Shown: positions 1 through 8,826, numbered from the stretch's first letter. The stretch: 45,526 nt of DNA from Lachnospira eligens (GCF_009680455.1 NZ_WKRD01000013.1:1-45526), one strand, 5' to 3'. The notes: generated by a model not told the origin, from the sequence alone. Numbers and translations are program-made.

Positions 1-627
1 AAGAAGGAGAATACAACAACTGCTGGTAATGAAGGGAACTCACAGGTTAGCCAGACGCAGGAAAGCAGTTCTAAGAGTGAAGAAAAGTCAACTAGTCAGA
101 GTAATGACCAGTTAGAAAGTCAAATTAGTATATTTAATGGATTTACAGCACAGATACCTAAGGGATATACATTTACTGGTGGCGGTGGAAAAATAATATA
201 TAATTCGAAGGACAAGACAGACCTATATATATCAAGATCATTTGATAAAAAAAGTGTATTACCACTCACATCTGTTACGAAAGAGACTATAGTTGAAAGT
301 ATATCACAGCTTTTATGGACTGATGATGGTATTTCAGAGCAGATAAATGGGTATACAAAGGATGTTCCTGTGACAGTAGCATCAGTTACTGATACAGAGA
401 TTAATGGAATAAAGATGAAGAAGTTTGAAGGAAAGCTTACTCTAGCAAAGTCAAGTAGTGATAAGGATACGACATGGGATTGTTATATATATGGATATGT
501 GCTTGAGGCTGGTCCTAATACTGTTGGTTTCTTCGGTCTTGAGCAGGAACAGTCACAGTCAGCAGATAAGATTGAGCTAATAAAGAAGAATATGGATGCA
601 ATGGTAAAGACAATTAAGCTTATTTAA
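1..627 (+). CDS. C-terminal part of a surface or lipoprotein-like hypothetical protein (5' end outside window)
   Basis: The frame is open from base 1 to the TAA at 625-627, giving 208 residues with no start inside the fragment, so the gene begins upstream of the window. Residues 1-40 are rich in Ser, Thr, Gln and Glu, like the linker behind a lipid or membrane anchor in Firmicute surface proteins. The rest is a mixed globular domain with an FTAQIPKGY stretch and a C-terminal segment ending in a helix (KNMDAMVKTIKLI). I do not recognise the family. An internal GTG at 370 could suggest a short gene, but the open frame upstream and the lack of a ribosome site there argue against it. Extracellular location is inferred from composition only. 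Confidence 0.7.
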   Translation, partial: KKENTTTAGNEGNSQVSQTQESSSKSEEKSTSQSNDQLESQISIFNGFTAQIPKGYTFTGGGGKIIYNSKDKTDLYISRSFDKKSVLPLTSVTKETIVESISQLLWTDDGISEQINGYTKDVPVTVASVTDTEINGIKMKKFEGKLTLAKSSSDKDTTWDCYIYGYVLEAGPNTVGFFGLEQEQSQSADKIELIKKNMDAMVKTIKLI

Positions 628-717
628 TTAAGATAATAAATTGAGAAAAGTACCATCATAATTCATAAAAATGTATATTAATTTCATACAGGGAAAATTC
701 GCACTTGAAAAGTGATA

Positions 718-746
718 TTGACTATGTTATCATTTAACTATATGAA
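718..746 (+). promoter_or_regulatory. Candidate promoter of the aspS-gatCAB T-box transcript
   Basis: TTGACT at 718-723 and TATGAA at 741-746 are separated by 17 bp, a sigma-A-like arrangement. Transcription would begin near 752, just at the 5' end of the structured leader. No competing promoter was seen nearer the leader. Confidence 0.55.
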
Positions 747-751
747 TATCT

Positions 752-1006
752 TAAAGACTGTGAAAGAGACTTCTTTTCATGGAACCTGACAGGAAAGCGA
801 TGCCACCGACTGAAAGCATACGCAGGGAATTGATAAGAGGAACGCTCTGGAGTTGGATGGTTGAGCAGCCACGGCTGGGTAGGTCATTCCGTTACACGCG
901 TTAAGTGCAATGAGATGAAAAGTTTAGAACTTTTCAATGCGGGTGGTACCGCGGATAACACAGTTTATTCGCCCCGGGATGTATATTACATCCTGGGGCT
1001 TTTTTG
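752..1006 (+). promoter_or_regulatory. T-box leader (tRNA-sensing riboswitch) upstream of aspS
   Basis: The T-box core AATGCGGGTGGTACCGCGG lies at 936-954 and is followed at 971-1005 by a GC-rich terminator hairpin (GCCCCGGGATG... pairing with CATCCTGGGGC) and a T run. The upstream part contains a Stem I-like apical segment around 791-823. Such leaders bind an uncharged tRNA; its acceptor end pairs with the T-box bulge and prevents termination. From the gene content the sensed tRNA should be Asp or Asn. By hand folding the best specifier candidate is GAT at 832-834, with AAT at 828-830 adjacent; the exact codon is not resolved. A short ORF that can be read through this region is not a gene. 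Confidence 0.92.
971..1006 (+). terminator. T-box attenuator terminator
   Basis: An 11-bp GC-rich stem with loop TATAT... spans 971-1000 and is followed by six T residues. It directly follows the T-box core and is the regulated terminator of the aspS leader. Confidence 0.88.
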
Positions 1007-1095
1007 CGCGAAAAAGCATAGCAGGATGTTAGGTATTATTATTTTATTTGACAGGACATAACATTTTGCCTGTCCAGAAAAGAAAGGAGATTGCA

Positions 1096-2841
1096 ATGGC
1101 AAACATGTACAGAGATGTTAACTTAAGTGAAGTTAATGAAAGTTACATCGGCAAGGAGTTAAAGGTTGCAGGATGGGTTGAGAACATCCGTGACCACGGA
1201 GGAGTTTCATTTATCGATTTAAGAGATATGTATGGAGTACTTCAGGTAGTACTTCGTGATACAACATTACTTGATGGTATTCATAAGGAAGAGTGTATCG
1301 CTATCGAGGGTATTATGGAGCAGAGAGATGAGGAGACATACAATCCTAAGATTCCTTCAGGAACAATTGAGCTTGAAGCTAAGAAGATTACAATACTTGG
1401 ACAGGTATACCAGCAGCTTCCATTTGAAGTACAGACTTCTAAGGAAGTAAGAGAGGATGTACGTCTTAAGTACAGATATCTTGATTTAAGAAACCAGAAG
1501 GTTAAGGATAACATGATATTCAGATCAAAGGTTATCGCATTCCTTCGTCAGAAGATGACAGACATGGGATTCCTTGAAATCCAGACACCTATTCTTTGTG
1601 CTTCATCACCAGAGGGCGCAAGAGATTATATCGTACCTTCAAGAAAATATAAGGGTAAATTCTATGCTCTTCCACAGGCACCACAGCAGTATAAGCAGTT
1701 ACTTATGGTATCTGGTTTTGATAAATATTTCCAGATTGCACCTTGCTTCAGAGATGAGGATGCAAGAGCTGACCGTTCACCAGGAGAATTCTACCAGTTA
1801 GATTTCGAGATGAGCTTTGCTACACAGGAAGATGTATTCAGAATTGGTGAAGAGGTTCTTACAGAAACATTTGCAAAATTCGCACCAGAAGGATATGAAG
1901 TTACACAGGCTCCTTATCCAATCATCAGCTACAAGCAGGCAATGCTTGAGTTTGGTTCAGATAAGCCAGATCTTCGTAATCCACTTAGAATTATCGACCT
2001 TTCAGAGTTCTTCAACAAATGTACATTCAAGCCTTTCCAGAACAAGACTGTAAGAGCAATCAATGTACATGCAAAGCTTTCAAAGGGACAGCATGAGAAG
2101 TTACTTAAGTTCGCTACAGGAATCGGAATGGGCGGACTTGGATACCTTGAGGTTCTTGAAGACGGAAGCTACAAGGGACCAATTGATAAGTTCATTCCAG
2201 AAGAGCTTAAGGGAGAAATCAAAGACCTTGCAGGACTTCAGCCAGGAGATACAATCTTCTTTATCGCTGATAAGGAAGACAGAGCAGCATACTTTGCAGG
2301 ACAGATCAGAAACGAACTTGGTGAGAGACTTGACCTCATTGAGAAAAATGCATACAGATTCTGCTACGTTAATGACTTCCCAATGTTTGAAAGAGATCCA
2401 GAAACTAAGAAGATTGGATTTACACATAATCCATTCTCAATGCCACAGGGTGGACTTGAGGCACTTAATACAAAAGATCCACTTGATATCCTTGCATACC
2501 AGTATGATATTGTCTGCAACGGTGTAGAGTTATCATCAGGCGCAGTTCGTAACCATGACATGCAGATAATGGTTAAGGCATTCGAAATTGCCGGATATGA
2601 CGAAGAAGTATTAAAGGCAAAATTTGGAGCATTATACAATGCATTCCAGTTTGGTGCACCACCACACGCAGGTATGGCACCAGGTGTTGACCGTATGATT
2701 ATGCTCCTTAGAAATGAAGAGAATATCCGTGAGATAATTCCATTCCCAATGAGCGGAACAGCACAGGATTTAATGTGCGGAGCACCAAATGAGGTAACAG
2801 AGCAGCAGCTTAGGGAAGTTCATATTAAGGTTAGGGATTAG
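1096..2841 (+). CDS. aspS: Aspartyl-tRNA synthetase, probably non-discriminating (Asp/Asn)
   Basis: Charges tRNA-Asp and, in organisms using GatCAB, also tRNA-Asn with aspartate in the cytosol. The start at 1096 (MANMYRDV) is chosen because AAAGGAGA at 1083-1090 precedes it; an upstream in-frame ATG at 1048 lacks a ribosome site. The 581-residue length fits bacterial AspRS. The N-terminal OB-fold contains RDHGGVSFIDLRD; His34 sits at the position where a His is typical of non-discriminating bacterial AspRS (established from Pseudomonas H31 work). Class II motif 2 (FRDEDARADRSPGEFYQLDFE) is split here only for length and is complete; motif 3 is GMAPGVDRMIMLL. No AsnRS is in the window and gatCAB follows directly, which supports dual specificity. 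Regulated by the upstream T-box. Confidence 0.97.
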   Translation: MANMYRDVNLSEVNESYIGKELKVAGWVENIRDHGGVSFIDLRDMYGVLQVVLRDTTLLDGIHKEECIAIEGIMEQRDEETYNPKIPSGTIELEAKKITILGQVYQQLPFEVQTSKEVREDVRLKYRYLDLRNQKVKDNMIFRSKVIAFLRQKMTDMGFLEIQTPILCASSPEGARDYIVPSRKYKGKFYALPQAPQQYKQLLMVSGFDKYFQIAPCFRDEDARADRSPGEFYQLDFEMSFATQEDVFRIGEEVLTETFAKFAPEGYEVTQAPYPIISYKQAMLEFGSDKPDLRNPLRIIDLSEFFNKCTFKPFQNKTVRAINVHAKLSKGQHEKLLKFATGIGMGGLGYLEVLEDGSYKGPIDKFIPEELKGEIKDLAGLQPGDTIFFIADKEDRAAYFAGQIRNELGERLDLIEKNAYRFCYVNDFPMFERDPETKKIGFTHNPFSMPQGGLEALNTKDPLDILAYQYDIVCNGVELSSGAVRNHDMQIMVKAFEIAGYDEEVLKAKFGALYNAFQFGAPPHAGMAPGVDRMIMLLRNEENIREIIPFPMSGTAQDLMCGAPNEVTEQQLREVHIKVRD

Positions 2842-2879
2842 GAGGCATACGGACGACTGCGAGGTTTATAAGTTCACCG

Positions 2880-2926
2880 CAAGGCACGCTCTCGCTGCGA
2901 GCGACAAGTAGCGAAAGCGTGTCTTG
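2880..2926. repeat. Long imperfect hairpin between aspS and gatC
   Basis: A 17-bp stem (left arm 2880-2896, right arm 2910-2926) closes a 13-nt loop, with one G-T and one C-A position. No T run follows, so it is not an intrinsic terminator. It lies in the 142-bp aspS-gatC gap and could be an RNA processing or stability element within the operon transcript, or a remnant repeat. Function unknown. Confidence 0.6.
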
Positions 2927-2983
2927 TGATGATTTATCCAATTTCTCCAGGCGTATATAACGACAACGAAAGGAGACGCACAC

Positions 2984-3280
2984 ATGGCTAATGTAATTAG
3001 TGATGAGACAATTGAGTATGTTGGTATCCTTGCCAAGCTTGAACTCTCTGATGAAGAGAAGGAAGCTGCCAAGAAGGATATGGCTAGCATGCTTGATTAT
3101 ATTGACAAGCTCGGAGAGCTTGATACTACAGGGGTAGAACCTATGTCACATGTGTTCCCTGTTAATAATGTAATGAGAGAAGATGTTGTTACTAATGGTG
3201 ACGGAAGCGAGGCAACTCTTGCTAATGCACCTGAATGTAATGAATCAGGATTTATTGTACCTAAAACTGTTGAATCATAG
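2984..3280 (+). CDS. gatC: Asp/Glu-tRNA amidotransferase subunit C
   Basis: Small 98-residue subunit that stabilises GatA in the GatCAB complex, which converts Asp-tRNA-Asn to Asn-tRNA-Asn (and Glu-tRNA-Gln to Gln-tRNA-Gln). The sequence shows the family pattern: an early helix ([16 protein letters not shown]), a second helix ([13 protein letters not shown]) and the [19 protein letters not shown] belt. AAAGGAG precedes the ATG. It stands 11 bp before gatA and is clearly in the same operon. Confidence 0.96.
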   Translation: MANVISDETIEYVGILAKLELSDEEKEAAKKDMASMLDYIDKLGELDTTGVEPMSHVFPVNNVMREDVVTNGDGSEATLANAPECNESGFIVPKTVES

Positions 3281-3291
3281 AAAGGACGCAT

Positions 3292-4737
3292 ATGAGTTTA
3301 TTAGATTATACAGCTGTTGAACTGGCTGCTAAGATTAAAGCGGGTGAGACAACAGCAACAGAGGCTATGGAAGCTGTTATTGCACAGATTGAAAAATCTG
3401 AAGATGAGCTTAACTGCTATGTCACATTTGACAAGGAAAAAGCTCTTGCAGCAGCTAAGAAAGCAGATGAGGATATCAAGGCAGGTAAGCTTACAGGACC
3501 TTTGGCCGGAGTACCATTTGCAATCAAAGATAATATGTGTACAGAGGGCATGCTTACTACATGCTCATCAAAGATACTTGGTAATTTCGTTCCAACTTAC
3601 ACAGCAGACGCTGTAGAAAGACTTCAGAATGCCGGAGCTGTAATTATCGGAAAGACTAACATGGATGAATTCGCGATGGGTTCTACAACTGAGACAAGTG
3701 CATTTGGTGCAACTAAGAATCCACGCAATCCTGAGCATGTACCTGGTGGTTCATCAGGTGGTTCAGCAGCAGCTGTAGCAGCTAATGAGTGCTTTGCAGC
3801 ACTTGGTTCTGATACAGGTGGATCAATAAGACAGCCAGCTTCTTACTGTGGTGTTGTAGGCTTAAAGCCAACTTATGGAACAGTTTCACGTTACGGACTT
3901 ATCGCTTATGGTTCATCATTAGACCAGATTGGACCTTTATGTAAGGATGTAACTGACTGTGCAACTATTATGGAAGCTATCGCAGGCAAGGACGATAAGG
4001 ACTCAACATCAATTGGAAGAGATGATTATTCATTTACAAAGGCATTAGTTGATGATGTTAAGGGAATGAGAATCGGTATTCCAAGAGATTATTTTGGAGA
4101 AGGTCTTGACCCTGAGGTTAAGGAAGCTGTTCTTAACGCTGCCAAAGTTCTTGAGAGCAAGGGCGCAATCGTCGAAGAGTTTGATTTAAGCCTTGTTGAG
4201 TACGCAATTCCTACTTACTATACAATCGCAGCAGCAGAAGCAAGCTCTAACCTTGAAAGATTCGATGGTGTTAAATACGGATACAGAACTAAAGAATACG
4301 AAGGACTCCACAACATGTACAAGAAGACACGTTCAGAGGGCTTTGGACCAGAGGTTAAGAGAAGAATTATGCTCGGTTCTTTCGTATTAAGTTCAGGATA
4401 TTATGACGCTTATTATCTTAAGGCATTAAGAGTTAAGGCTCTTATTAAGAAAGCATTTGATGAAGCATTTGCAAAATACGATGTAATTCTTGGACCTGTT
4501 GCACCTACAACAGCACCAAAGCTTGGTTCATCACTTTCTGACCCTATTAAGATGTATCTTGGAGATATCTATACTATCTCTGTAAATCTTGCCGGACTTC
4601 CGGGACTTTCTGTTCCATGCGGTAAGGACAAGAATGGTCTTCCAATCGGCTTACAGCTTATTGGCGACTGCTTTAAAGAAAATAACCTTATCCGTGCAGG
4701 CTACGCTTATGAGCAGGCACGAGGAAGATTTGAATAG
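3292..4737 (+). CDS. gatA: Asp/Glu-tRNA amidotransferase subunit A
   Basis: Amidase subunit of GatCAB; hydrolyses glutamine and supplies ammonia to GatB through an internal channel. The amidase-signature triad is intact: Lys79 (FAIKD), Ser154 (GGSSGGS) and Ser178 (SDTGGSIRQPA), the same numbering as in Staphylococcus aureus GatA. The 481-residue length is normal. AAAGGACG precedes the ATG, and the gene ends 15 bp before gatB. Codon use matches its neighbours. Confidence 0.98.
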   Translation: MSLLDYTAVELAAKIKAGETTATEAMEAVIAQIEKSEDELNCYVTFDKEKALAAAKKADEDIKAGKLTGPLAGVPFAIKDNMCTEGMLTTCSSKILGNFVPTYTADAVERLQNAGAVIIGKTNMDEFAMGSTTETSAFGATKNPRNPEHVPGGSSGGSAAAVAANECFAALGSDTGGSIRQPASYCGVVGLKPTYGTVSRYGLIAYGSSLDQIGPLCKDVTDCATIMEAIAGKDDKDSTSIGRDDYSFTKALVDDVKGMRIGIPRDYFGEGLDPEVKEAVLNAAKVLESKGAIVEEFDLSLVEYAIPTYYTIAAAEASSNLERFDGVKYGYRTKEYEGLHNMYKKTRSEGFGPEVKRRIMLGSFVLSSGYYDAYYLKALRVKALIKKAFDEAFAKYDVILGPVAPTTAPKLGSSLSDPIKMYLGDIYTISVNLAGLPGLSVPCGKDKNGLPIGLQLIGDCFKENNLIRAGYAYEQARGRFE

Positions 4738-4752
4738 GAGGGAGGCATAAGT

Positions 4753-6204
4753 ATGAAAGATTATGAAGTTGTAATCGGACTTGAAGTCCATGTTGAATTA
4801 GCTACTAAGACAAAGATTTTCTGCGGATGCTCAACTGAGTTCGGCGGAGCGCCTAACTCACATACTTGCCCTGTGTGTACAGGTATGCCAGGTTCTCTTC
4901 CTGTTCTTAATAAGAAGGTTGTAGAATATGCAGCAGCAGTAGGACTTGCAACTAACTGTACAATTACACAGGACTGCAAGTTTGACAGAAAGAATTATTT
5001 CTACCCTGATAACCCACAGAATTATCAGATTTCACAGCTTTATCTTCCAATCTGCCGTAACGGTCATGTTGATGTTACATTATCAGATGGAACAGAAAAG
5101 ACAATAAGAATCCACGAGATTCATATGGAAGAGGATGCAGGAAAGCTTGTTCATGATGAGTGGGAAGGCGTGTCATATGTAGATTATAATCGTTCAGGTG
5201 TGCCTCTTATCGAAATCGTTTCTGAACCAGACATGCGTTCAGCAGAAGAAGTTATTGCTTATCTTACTAAGTTAAGAACAACAATCCAGTATCTTGGTGC
5301 TTCTGACTGCAAGCTTCAGGAAGGTTCTATGAGAGCCGATGTCAACCTCTCTGTAAGAGAGCGTGGTTCAAGCGAGTTCGGAACAAGAACAGAAACTAAG
5401 AACCTCAATTCATTTGCAGCGATTGAAAGAGCAATTAAGGCCGAGACAGCTAGACAGATTGACTTAATCGAAGCAGGCGAGAAGGTTGTACAGGAAACAA
5501 GAAGATGGAATGATGACAAGGAATATTCATATGCTATGCGTTCAAAAGAAGATGCGCAGGATTACAGATATTTCCCAGATCCAGACCTTGTTCCAATTCA
5601 CATCAGTGATGAGTATTTAGCAGAGCTTAAGGCAAAACAGCCAGAGTTCAAGGACGAGAAGAAGGCACGTTATATTGAAGAATTCGGACTTCCTGAATAC
5701 GATGCAGAGATTCTTACAGATTCTAAGAAGTTCACAGAAATCTTTGAGGAAGCTACAGCAATCTGCAACCAGCCAAAGAAGGTTTCTAACTGGATTATGG
5801 GTGAGACAATGCGACTCATGAAGGAAGAATCAGCTAAGACTGGAAGAGAATTCAGAGCCGAGGAATTAACATTTTCACCTGAAAGCCTTGCCAAGATTAT
5901 TACTCTTGTTGAGAAAAAGGAAATCAACAATGCAGCAGCTAAAGAAATATTTGAGCATGTATTTGCAGAAAATGTTGATGTTGACGCATATGTTGAAGAA
6001 CACGGTTTAAAGCAGGTTAATGATGAAGGCGCGCTCAGAGCAACAGTTGAGAAGGTTATTGCTGATAACCCACAGTCAGTTGCTGATTATAAAGGCGGCA
6101 AAAAGCAGGCAATCGGCTATCTTGTCGGACAGACAATGAAGGCAATGCAGGGCAAGGCTAATCCGGGAATGGTAAATGCTTTGTTACAGGAGCTTTTAAA
6201 GTAA
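4753..6204 (+). CDS. gatB: Asp/Glu-tRNA amidotransferase subunit B
   Basis: Kinase/transamidase subunit that activates the mischarged aminoacyl end and transfers ammonia. The N-terminal signature VIGLEVHVELATKTKIFCGC with the CPVCTG cysteine pair (zinc-ligand region) is present, as is DYNRSGVPLIEIVSEPD and the C-terminal YqeY-like tRNA-binding tail (NPQSVADYKGGKKQAIGYLVG). At 483 residues it is full length. GGAGGGAGG precedes the start. It closes the gatCAB set, with a GH28 gene following 33 bp later. Confidence 0.98.
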   Translation: MKDYEVVIGLEVHVELATKTKIFCGCSTEFGGAPNSHTCPVCTGMPGSLPVLNKKVVEYAAAVGLATNCTITQDCKFDRKNYFYPDNPQNYQISQLYLPICRNGHVDVTLSDGTEKTIRIHEIHMEEDAGKLVHDEWEGVSYVDYNRSGVPLIEIVSEPDMRSAEEVIAYLTKLRTTIQYLGASDCKLQEGSMRADVNLSVRERGSSEFGTRTETKNLNSFAAIERAIKAETARQIDLIEAGEKVVQETRRWNDDKEYSYAMRSKEDAQDYRYFPDPDLVPIHISDEYLAELKAKQPEFKDEKKARYIEEFGLPEYDAEILTDSKKFTEIFEEATAICNQPKKVSNWIMGETMRLMKEESAKTGREFRAEELTFSPESLAKIITLVEKKEINNAAAKEIFEHVFAENVDVDAYVEEHGLKQVNDEGALRATVEKVIADNPQSVADYKGGKKQAIGYLVGQTMKAMQGKANPGMVNALLQELLK

Positions 6205-6236
6205 CACATGAACTTAAAACTAAAAGGAGATGTGGA

Positions 6237-7613
6237 ATGAAAAAAGTTAATTTTGATGTAAAACTCCCGGCATTTGTTGACAGAATAGTATATGTTGACA
6301 ACTATGGTGCAAGACCATACTGCTATACTATTGAAGATGCATCAAGAAATGCTGATGCTATAAACAGGGCTATTAACTATATCTCAGAAAAGGGCGGCGG
6401 AACTGTTGTGATTCCTGAGGGAATCTGGTTTACAGCGCCAATCGAGATTAAGAGCGATGTTGAGTTAAGAATTGAGAAGAATGCAATACTTAAATTTTCT
6501 AAAGATATTGACCAGTATCCACTTATTATCACTAACTATGAAGGTCAGGAGTGTATAAGAGCCAAGTCTCCTATCACAGCTGAAAATGCTATTAACATCG
6601 GTATAACCGGTGGCGGTGTTATTGATGGAAGCGGTGATCTGTGGCGTCCTGTAAAACAGTTTAAGATGACTGAGAGACAGTGGCAGGAGCTTATGAAAAA
6701 GAGCCAGTACACAATTGATACTAAAGAGGGCGGCATATGGATGCCGACAGAAAGCTCATTTAAAGGTAATGAGCATAATATCCAGCTTGACGCTGAGAAT
6801 GCACTTGAGAAAGCAAGCGAGTATTATGATTTCTACAGACCTGTAATGGTAAGTCTTCGTCACTGTAAAAGAATTCTTCTTGATGGTGTAACATTTATGA
6901 ATTCACCGGCATGGAATATACACCCATTTTTCTGTAAGAATCTTACAGTAAGAAATGTTACGGTGAGCAATCCATATTATGCGCAGAACGGTGATGGAAT
7001 TGATGTTGAATCATGCAAGAAGGTTCATATACATAACTGTACATTTGAAACAGGTGATGATGCAATCTGTTTAAAGTCAGGCAAGAATGCCGTAGCAAGA
7101 CAGATTGAAGGACCTTGTGAGGATGTATATATCCATGACTGCCTTGTTAATAAGGGACATGGCGGTTTCGTTATCGGAAGTGAGATGAGTCGAGGCATTA
7201 AAAATGTACTGGTAGAGAATTGTACTTTTCTTGGAACTGATGTCGGAGTCCGCATTAAGAGTGCACTCGGACGAGGCGGCGTTATCGAGAATATTAATGT
7301 AAAGAATATTAATATGGTTGATATTAAGGAACAGGCAATAATTCTTACAATGTCATATGTGCTTAATTTGCTTAACAGAAATGAAGAGATTAACGGAATT
7401 GACAAGGACGATATTCCTTATATTAAGAATATTAATTTCGAGGGAATTAATTGCCTCGGAGCAAAGGAAGCGGTTGTCATAGAGCCGTTAAAGGATATGC
7501 CTGAGACAATCACAGATATACACATTAAGGCTTCATCATTCGTAACAAGCGGTGAGAACCGTGTTGGATGCGACTGTCTTACAAGCGAACAGACAACTTA
7601 TGAGATATTATAA
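6237..7613 (+). CDS. Glycoside hydrolase family 28 (polygalacturonase-type), cytosolic
   Basis: GH28 right-handed beta-helix enzyme that hydrolyses alpha-1,4-galacturonosyl links of pectin fragments. The four GH28 signature regions are visible: GDGID at 252-256, GDD at 273-275, GHGG at 307-310 and RIK at 339-341, so the catalytic aspartates, His and Arg/Lys are present. The N-terminus (MKKVNFDVKLPAFVD) has no signal peptide, which suggests an intracellular exo-acting enzyme on imported oligogalacturonides (inference). The 458-residue length fits exo-polygalacturonases. AAAGGAGAT precedes the ATG. It follows gatB by 33 bp with no terminator seen between them and is followed by a clear terminator. 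No pectin transporter or regulator is adjacent. Confidence 0.92.
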   Translation: MKKVNFDVKLPAFVDRIVYVDNYGARPYCYTIEDASRNADAINRAINYISEKGGGTVVIPEGIWFTAPIEIKSDVELRIEKNAILKFSKDIDQYPLIITNYEGQECIRAKSPITAENAINIGITGGGVIDGSGDLWRPVKQFKMTERQWQELMKKSQYTIDTKEGGIWMPTESSFKGNEHNIQLDAENALEKASEYYDFYRPVMVSLRHCKRILLDGVTFMNSPAWNIHPFFCKNLTVRNVTVSNPYYAQNGDGIDVESCKKVHIHNCTFETGDDAICLKSGKNAVARQIEGPCEDVYIHDCLVNKGHGGFVIGSEMSRGIKNVLVENCTFLGTDVGVRIKSALGRGGVIENINVKNINMVDIKEQAIILTMSYVLNLLNRNEEINGIDKDDIPYIKNINFEGINCLGAKEAVVIEPLKDMPETITDIHIKASSFVTSGENRVGCDCLTSEQTTYEIL

Positions 7614-7617
7614 AGAA

Positions 7618-7651
7618 ATCCCGGCAGCACTGATATATGTGTTGCTGGGAT
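7618..7651. terminator. Bidirectional terminator between GH28 and Rpn-family genes
   Basis: A 13-bp stem (ATCCCGGCAGCAC at 7618-7630, GTGTTGCTGGGAT at 7639-7651, one G-T pair) closes an 8-nt loop. It ends the convergent GH28 (+) and nuclease (-) genes. The flanking T tracts are weak, so efficiency is uncertain. Confidence 0.7.
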
Positions 7652-7665
7652 TTATGCGTTGTGTA

Positions 7666-8538
7666 TTAATTTTTCTTTTCTGCTTGGGCTGCTAATAATT
7701 GTTCGTATTTAGCTTTCCACTTTTCGGTTTCTGATATTTCATTTTGCAATTTTATGTGTAATTCAGTTTTTTCTCTTGTGAGATTTTCCTTATCTTCCTC
7801 TAGTTTCTTCAATTTATCTTGCATATGTTTTTCTTCAATCTCAGCCCGTCTTCGTGCTTCACACTGCTGGCGGATTGTTTCGTCACTATTAAGCTCATAC
7901 AAAGTCTCTGCTGCATCTTTCATATATTCATTACTCTGAACAGCCATACGCAACTCCTCCCATGTCTTAGCCTTGAAGACAGTGGCCCATGTGTCTATTC
8001 CATAAGCCTTGTCTTCATCACTCGCCATATCTATCTGAGTTAAGTCTAACACACTGATACCAAGTTTGTCACTATACCTTCTGTGAGTTTTCTTATTCAA
8101 TAGTTCAAATTCAGCGTAGAATTCCGGTGCGTCTTCAAATAAAGTATAATCAAGAATACCAATATTGATAACAGGTTTAATATCTTCGTATGCGTCACCT
8201 TTATTAAGCTGGCTGAAGTCTGAACATAAATAACATAATGACCTGTTTTCCCAGTTGTGCAGATTATTAACCTGCATCTCAAGGTTCAGCATTCTACTGT
8301 TATTAAGCAGAATATTTACATCAAGTATAAATGTTTTGGCATTAATGCTTTCACCTAATATTATAGGATTGGTTATTTCAATATCCTTAATATCTTCAGG
8401 GTTAAGATGCAGCAATGCACTTGCTAGTCCAATCAGTGTTTTTCTGCTTTTTTGCAGTATTGCACGAAACATATAATCATTAGTCAGACCATAATCAATC
8501 TTTCCTTTTGCCACCATAATAGGTGCAGTATTCCCCAT
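7666..8538 (-). CDS. Rpn-family PD-(D/E)XK nuclease / putative transposase
   Basis: Members of this family (recombination-promoting nuclease, formerly annotated as transposases) cleave DNA and promote recombination; many act in phage defence or genome plasticity, but this one is untested. The N-terminus KIDYGLTNDYMFRAIL is typical, and the PD-(D/E)XK core reads as an Asp in FILDVNILL followed by LNLEMQ (E-x-Q) about 16 residues later. The C-terminal 90 residues form a charged coiled coil (EEKHMQDKLKKLEEDKENL). The start at 8538 has AGGAGGAATTTT upstream. Its last 15 codons are duplicated at 8780-8826, evidence for a second, lost copy. Confidence 0.88.
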   Translation of the reverse strand: MGNTAPIMVAKGKIDYGLTNDYMFRAILQKSRKTLIGLASALLHLNPEDIKDIEITNPIILGESINAKTFILDVNILLNNSRMLNLEMQVNNLHNWENRSLCYLCSDFSQLNKGDAYEDIKPVINIGILDYTLFEDAPEFYAEFELLNKKTHRRYSDKLGISVLDLTQIDMASDEDKAYGIDTWATVFKAKTWEELRMAVQSNEYMKDAAETLYELNSDETIRQQCEARRRAEIEEKHMQDKLKKLEEDKENLTREKTELHIKLQNEISETEKWKAKYEQLLAAQAEKKN

Positions 8539-8779
8539 AAAATTCCTCCTCTATTCGTATTGCTATATTGTTTTGTGGATATAATTGGCGAAATGTAAAA
8601 CCTGCCAGACAGTTAAATATAATATTTAACATAATTGTATAATAACATGAAATATATTCTAATGCAATACACAATAGAAAGAAAATATTAAATAGATACG
8701 GTATTTAATGAGAACAATTAAAAAGTTGCATGTTATTCATTATTAGATTGAATGGCATGCAACTTTTTCCATTGTGTCA
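8539..8779. other. AT-rich intergenic region with decay signs
   Basis: Between the nuclease start and the duplicated nuclease tail there is no credible ORF. The only clear structure is the long hairpin at 8720-8768. The region likely contains the promoter of the minus-strand nuclease and the debris of a lost paralogue. Confidence 0.5.
8720..8768. terminator. Long-stem hairpin, likely bidirectional terminator
   Basis: A perfect 13-bp stem (AAAAAGTTGCATG at 8720-8732, CATGCAACTTTTT at 8756-8768) is flanked by A and T tracts, so it reads as an intrinsic terminator in both directions. On the minus strand it would end the transcript of the PilZ/hypothetical pair. Confidence 0.75.
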
Positions 8780-8826
8780 TAATTTTTCTTTTCTGCTTGG
8801 GCTGCTAATAATTGTTCGTATTTAGC
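8780..8826 (-). pseudogene. Duplicated 3' tail of an Rpn-family nuclease gene
   Basis: These 47 bases are identical to 7667-7713, the 3' end of the intact minus-strand nuclease (encoding AKYEQLLAAQAEKKN). Here the stop codon is changed and no upstream coding sequence remains; it directly abuts the end of the next minus-strand gene. The simplest reading is the leftover tail of a second nuclease copy whose body was lost by recombination. The identity implies recent duplication or gene conversion. Confidence 0.8.

Noticed and set aside
861..1061. 66-codon ORF upstream of aspS
   Set aside because: Lies inside the T-box and its terminator.
7666..8538. Insertion sequence with transposase
   Set aside because: Rpn proteins are nucleases; no terminal inverted repeats or target-site duplications flank this gene or the one at 28257-29234.
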